From positions 124,001 to 188,000 of the forward strand of contig NZ_CP046956.1 of assembly GCF_017792025.1 (NCBI RefSeq): a stretch of DNA of 64,000 nt, given 5' to 3'. Under the pieces are notes generated by a model that worked only from the letters and a program-made list of their open reading frames with translations, did not search any database and had not been told where the DNA came from. Positions 61,015 to 64,000 of this stretch are shown here, in pieces. Numbering within the stretch: position 1 is the first letter of the stretch; the number at the start of each line of letters is the position of its first letter. Both the position numbers and the translations under genes were made by a program. The stretch comes from Sediminibacillus dalangtanensis. Lineage in GTDB: Bacteria; Bacillota; Bacilli; Bacillales; Amphibacillaceae.

Positions 61015-61842
61015 ATGATTGCAAGTGCTTTGACCATTGCTGGGACCGATCCTACAGGCGGAGCTGGCATTCAGGCAGATTTGAAAAGTTTCCAGGAAAG
61101 AGAAGTGTACGGGATGAGTGTGGTCACTTCTGTAGTTGCCCAAAACACAATGGGAGTGAAGGATGTTCAGCACTTGCCAGTCGATTTTATCGAAAAACAG
61201 CTGGATGCAGTATTTCAGGATATTATGCCTGATGCGGTAAAAACGGGAATGATTGCTACCAGTGAAATGATGGAGTTGATTGCCGGTAAACTGGTAAATC
61301 AACAATCCCCTTATGTAATCGACCCTGTCATGGTGGCAAAAAGTGGTCATGAGTTGATGGAAGAAAAATCAAAACAAACAGTCCGAGATAAACTGATTCC
61401 CTTGGCAGCTATTGCCACACCGAATATTCCGGAAGCGGAAATACTGGTCGAGTTTCCGATAAAGAATTTATCAGATGCCAAACGGGCGGCCAGGCTGATT
61501 GTAGAAGAGCTTGGAGCTGGAGCGGCAATCGTAAAAGGCGGACACCTGCCGGGAGAGGCTGTTGATGTTTTATATGACAAACAGGGATATCAATTGTTTC
61601 AATCGCCAAGGCTAGAAACCAAGCATACGCATGGAACCGGCTGTACCTTTTCTGCAGTCATCACTTCTGAACTGGCAAAAGGAAGAACAATACCGGAAGC
61701 GGTTGCTATAGGCAAGGAATTCATCACTGCCGCTATTCACCATACACTAGGAATCGGTAAGGGGAACGGTCCGACCAACCACTGGGGATACCGGATGAAC
61801 GGACTGCCCGGTAAGAAGAAAGGGGTGGATTCTAATGAATGA
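61015..61842 (+). CDS. thiD: HMP/HMP-P kinase (ThiD)
   Basis: A 275-residue ribokinase-fold enzyme phosphorylating hydroxymethylpyrimidine to HMP-PP: AGTDPTGGAGIQADLKSFQE, VKTGMIATSEMMEL, DPVMVAKSGHEL, TPNIPEAEIL, KHTHGTGCTFSAVITSELAK. Follows tenA by 23 bases. Confidence 0.96.
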   Translation: MIASALTIAGTDPTGGAGIQADLKSFQEREVYGMSVVTSVVAQNTMGVKDVQHLPVDFIEKQLDAVFQDIMPDAVKTGMIATSEMMELIAGKLVNQQSPYVIDPVMVAKSGHELMEEKSKQTVRDKLIPLAAIATPNIPEAEILVEFPIKNLSDAKRAARLIVEELGAGAAIVKGGHLPGEAVDVLYDKQGYQLFQSPRLETKHTHGTGCTFSAVITSELAKGRTIPEAVAIGKEFITAAIHHTLGIGKGNGPTNHWGYRMNGLPGKKKGVDSNE

Positions 61843-62632
61843 GATTGCCAGTTTACTAATGAATGTGAGAGATAGACAACCGTTAATTCACAACATTACC
61901 AACCAAGTCGTCACTAATTTCACGGCAAACGGGCTGCTGGCCATGGGGGCTTCCCCGGTCATGGCTAATGCGGAAGAGGAAGCGGCTGACATGGCAGCGG
62001 TAGCGGATGCGCTAGTATTGAATATCGGTACGCTGACTGCACCGCAGGTTACTGCGATGCTCAAGGCAGGACAGGCAGCTAATCAAAAGGGAATACCTGT
62101 TGTGTTTGATCCAGTAGGAGTCGGAGCAACCTCTTTTCGAAACATGGTTGCCTTGAGAATTCTGGAAGAAATCGACGTTTCCTTGATCCGTGGCAACGCC
62201 GGGGAAATTGCTTTTTTAGCCGGGGCGGATGCAGAGATGAAAGGCGTCGATTCCGCTTTTCAAGGAGATGGGCGAAAGATAGCGGTTGAAGCCGCGAAAC
62301 AGTTGGAGACAGCCGTGGTGCTTACTGGGGAAGAAGATGTTATCACAGACGGGAATTCTCTTTACTTGAGCGGGAATGGTCACCAACTACAAACGAAGAT
62401 TACCGGGGCAGGCTGCCTGCTCAGTTCGGTGACTGCAGCGTTTTTAGCAGTGGGAAGCGATAAACTGTCAGCGGCAGCAGCTGCTGTCAGCTATTATGGA
62501 GCAGCTGCCGAATTTGCTGCTTCAGCGAGTGATGGACCCGGCAGTTTTCAATCAGCATTTCTTGATGCCTTGCATCAGTTGGACGAGGAAGGTTGGCTGA
62601 AAAAAATGCAATTAAAACGGGTGGATGGATAA
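61835..62632 (+). CDS. thiM: Hydroxyethylthiazole kinase (ThiM)
   Basis: A 265-residue kinase salvaging thiazole: PLIHNITNQVVTNFTANGLL, GASPVMANAEEEAADMAAVA, DPVGVGATSFRN, LIRGNAGEIAFLAG, KITGAGCLLSSVTAAFLAVG. Overlaps thiD by eight bases. Confidence 0.97.
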   Translation: MNEIASLLMNVRDRQPLIHNITNQVVTNFTANGLLAMGASPVMANAEEEAADMAAVADALVLNIGTLTAPQVTAMLKAGQAANQKGIPVVFDPVGVGATSFRNMVALRILEEIDVSLIRGNAGEIAFLAGADAEMKGVDSAFQGDGRKIAVEAAKQLETAVVLTGEEDVITDGNSLYLSGNGHQLQTKITGAGCLLSSVTAAFLAVGSDKLSAAAAAVSYYGAAAEFAASASDGPGSFQSAFLDALHQLDEEGWLKKMQLKRVDG

Positions 62633-62635
62633 CCG

Positions 62636-63280
62636 ATGCATATACGTCAGTTTTTACAAGTCTACTTGATAATGGGAAGTAATAATTGTATCGAAAATCC
62701 GCTTTACGTTTTGGAGCAGGCGCTAGCTGGTGGCATAACCTTGTTCCAGTTCAGAGAAAAGGGCAGAGGTGCCAAGACAGGCGCAGATAAGCAAAAACTT
62801 GCATTGCAAATGAAAGAACTGTGCCGTCGTTACCATGTCCCTTTTCTTGTAAACGATGATGTGGATTTGGCCATCGAGGTGGGGGCAGATGGTATACATG
62901 TCGGTCAGGAAGATGAACCGATTGAATCCGTCCGCCGCCGCTGTCCAAAGAATTTTATTGTCGGAGTTTCGGCAACCAATGTGCAAGAGGCTGTCGAAGC
63001 CGGCTCTGCAGGGGCTGACTATATTGGAGCCGGACCGGTTTTTGTTACTGCTACCAAGCACGACGCTAAGACACCGATCGGGCTAGAAGGTTTAGCAGAG
63101 ATAAGAAGGTTGATCGGCAACACACCACTTGTTGCGATCGGCGGTATTCAGGAAAAAAATGCAGCAGAGGTGATCAAGGCCGGGGCGGACGGTATATCGG
63201 TCATCTCAGCCATCAGCGGGTCGGAAAATGCATTGACAGCAGCACAGCAGTTAAAACATCAGACAATGCTAACCGAATAA
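62636..63280 (+). CDS. thiE: Thiamine phosphate synthase (ThiE)
   Basis: A 214-residue TIM-barrel enzyme joining HMP-PP and thiazole phosphate: LYVLEQALAGGITLFQFREK, PFLVNDDVDLAIEVGADGIH, VGQEDEP, GADYIGAGPVFVTATKHDAK, VAIGGIQEKNAAEVIKAGAD. Starts three bases after thiM. Together the operon recycles thiamine breakdown products. Confidence 0.96.
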   Translation: MHIRQFLQVYLIMGSNNCIENPLYVLEQALAGGITLFQFREKGRGAKTGADKQKLALQMKELCRRYHVPFLVNDDVDLAIEVGADGIHVGQEDEPIESVRRRCPKNFIVGVSATNVQEAVEAGSAGADYIGAGPVFVTATKHDAKTPIGLEGLAEIRRLIGNTPLVAIGGIQEKNAAEVIKAGADGISVISAISGSENALTAAQQLKHQTMLTE

Positions 63281-63290
63281 TATCTGTTGA

Positions 63291-63329
63291 AAAGGCAGTC
63301 TGATTTCACAGGAAACAGGCTGCTTTTTT
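63291..63329 (+). terminator. Terminator of thiamine operon
   Basis: AAGGCAGTCTG and CAGGCTGCTT arms followed by six T. Confidence 0.75.
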
Positions 63330-63437
63330 CCTATCGCTCAGAAGCGGGGTTATTCATTTCGTAATTTGACGTTTGATGATAAACTGTAGGTTAGTAAAGT
63401 TGCCCAAAGGGCGAATGTAGTGAAGGAGGGTGCAAAA

Positions 63438-63962
63438 ATGCGCTTGCAGGACAAAAAGGTCATTGCACTTGTGGCCCATGACTTCGAAGATTTGGAACTG
63501 TGGTATCCGATTCTTCGTCTTCAGGAAGAAGGGGCGACGGTGCATTTAGTCGGGGAAAAAGCCGGCGAAAAATACATTGGAAAATATGGAGTGCCTGCGG
63601 TCTCTGATTATGCCTATGCTGATGTGAAAGCAGAGGATTATGATGCAATCCTCGTCCCGGGAGGCTGGGCGCCAGATAAAATTCGTCGCTTCCCTGAAGT
63701 ATTGGAAATGCTTCGGCATATGGATCATTATGAAAAACCAATCGGTCAGATTTGTCATGCCGGCTGGGTGTTAATTTCCGCAGATATTGTCAGGGGAAGA
63801 AACGTCACCAGTACACCTGGTATCAAGGATGATATGATCAATGCAGGTGGCAATTGGCAGGACTTACCGGTAGTAGTAGATGGTCATATCGTATCCAGCC
63901 GCCGTCCGCCGGATTTGCCTCCATATATGAAGGAATTTGCTGATTTACTTGCCGATTCCTGA
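63438..63962 (+). CDS. DJ-1/PfpI-family protein (YfkM/YraA-like)
   Basis: A 174-residue protein: VIALVAHDFEDLELWYPILR, DYDAILVPGGWAPDKIRRFP, and the nucleophile Cys elbow IGQICHAGWVLIS. General stress proteins YfkM and YraA belong here; roles in deglycation or protein repair are reported for relatives. ATG 63438 follows AAGGAGGGTG; an upstream ATG frame lacks this site. Confidence 0.9.
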   Translation: MRLQDKKVIALVAHDFEDLELWYPILRLQEEGATVHLVGEKAGEKYIGKYGVPAVSDYAYADVKAEDYDAILVPGGWAPDKIRRFPEVLEMLRHMDHYEKPIGQICHAGWVLISADIVRGRNVTSTPGIKDDMINAGGNWQDLPVVVDGHIVSSRRPPDLPPYMKEFADLLADS

Positions 63963-63965
63963 TAG

Positions 63966-64000
63966 AAAGCGGGCTGTACATGTTTTTGTACAGTCTCTTT
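63966..64000 (+). terminator. Terminator at window end
   Basis: GGCTGTACA and TGTACAGTC arms with T-rich tail; runs to the last base, so the end is not seen. Confidence 0.6.

Overview
The window looks like a chromosomal segment of a moderately halophilic or halotolerant, endospore-forming member of the Bacillaceae. Evidence: ectoine synthesis genes (ectABC), spore-specific genes (splA-splB spore photoproduct lyase, a CotF-type coat protein), many small Bacillus-type proteins (YjzC, YueI, YfhD, YvrJ, YtzI, DUF1292 types), strong AAGGAGG-type ribosome binding sites, frequent TTG/GTG starts and moderate GC. I cannot assign a genus. No phage, intact insertion sequence, tRNA, rRNA or CRISPR array was seen.

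Layout. 0-6 kb: ilvD, an amidohydrolase, the alaR-alaT pair, a lipoprotein and a decayed secreted domain. 6.6-10.3 kb: a small HTH/membrane-protein operon, a FAD amino-acid oxidase and a two-subunit sigma-factor locus (rsoA-yvrJ-sigO). 10.3-18 kb: the tcyABC cystine importer, a TetR regulator, small stress proteins, an MscL-type channel with a zinc ribbon, a CBS protein, a flavodoxin-like protein and a repeat-rich region. 18.6-25.5 kb: ectABC, YdaT-like protein, 3-methyladenine glycosylase, katA with a PerR-type box, and a candidate Fur-controlled small RNA. 25.6-33.7 kb: CaCA exchanger, GNAT, YngL-like protein, a JAMM peptidase with two tiny GCGC peptides, a lysozyme-like protein, a MarR-MFS operon and a nucleoside hydrolase. 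34-45 kb: dehydrogenases, stress proteins, TetR with a DHA2 drug exporter, amino acid permease. 45-58 kb: second yvrJ, YqcI, LysE, EutH, Ohr, coat protein, SGNH/GNAT/P5C-reductase operon, floT-yuaF membrane-microdomain operon, CynX-type MFS, DacF-type carboxypeptidase, signal peptidase. 58.6-64 kb: splAB, a TPP riboswitch with tenA-thiD-thiM-thiE (thiamine salvage), and a PfpI-family protein.

Themes. Osmotic and oxidative stress (ectoine, MscL, proline reductase, catalase, Ohr, several general-stress proteins) and spore survival dominate. Four families of short interspersed elements recur: a roughly 185-240 bp foldable element (4 copies plus a degenerate one), a MITE-like element with terminal inverted repeats, a terminator-like ACCGAACGA/TCGTTCGGT unit, and GGGACTGACCCC-type palindromes.

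The most unexpected signals are (a) several genes (ectA, yuaF, mscL, a lipoprotein) whose family-consistent N-terminus lies just after a good ribosome binding site but begins with ATT, ATA or ATC and has no well-placed ATG/GTG/TTG, suggesting non-AUG initiation or systematic base errors, and (b) an about 150-nt Fur-box-controlled RNA with a C-rich loop upstream of katA, resembling FsrA-type iron-sparing regulators. All functional assignments are from reading the sequence and family knowledge; no database search was run.
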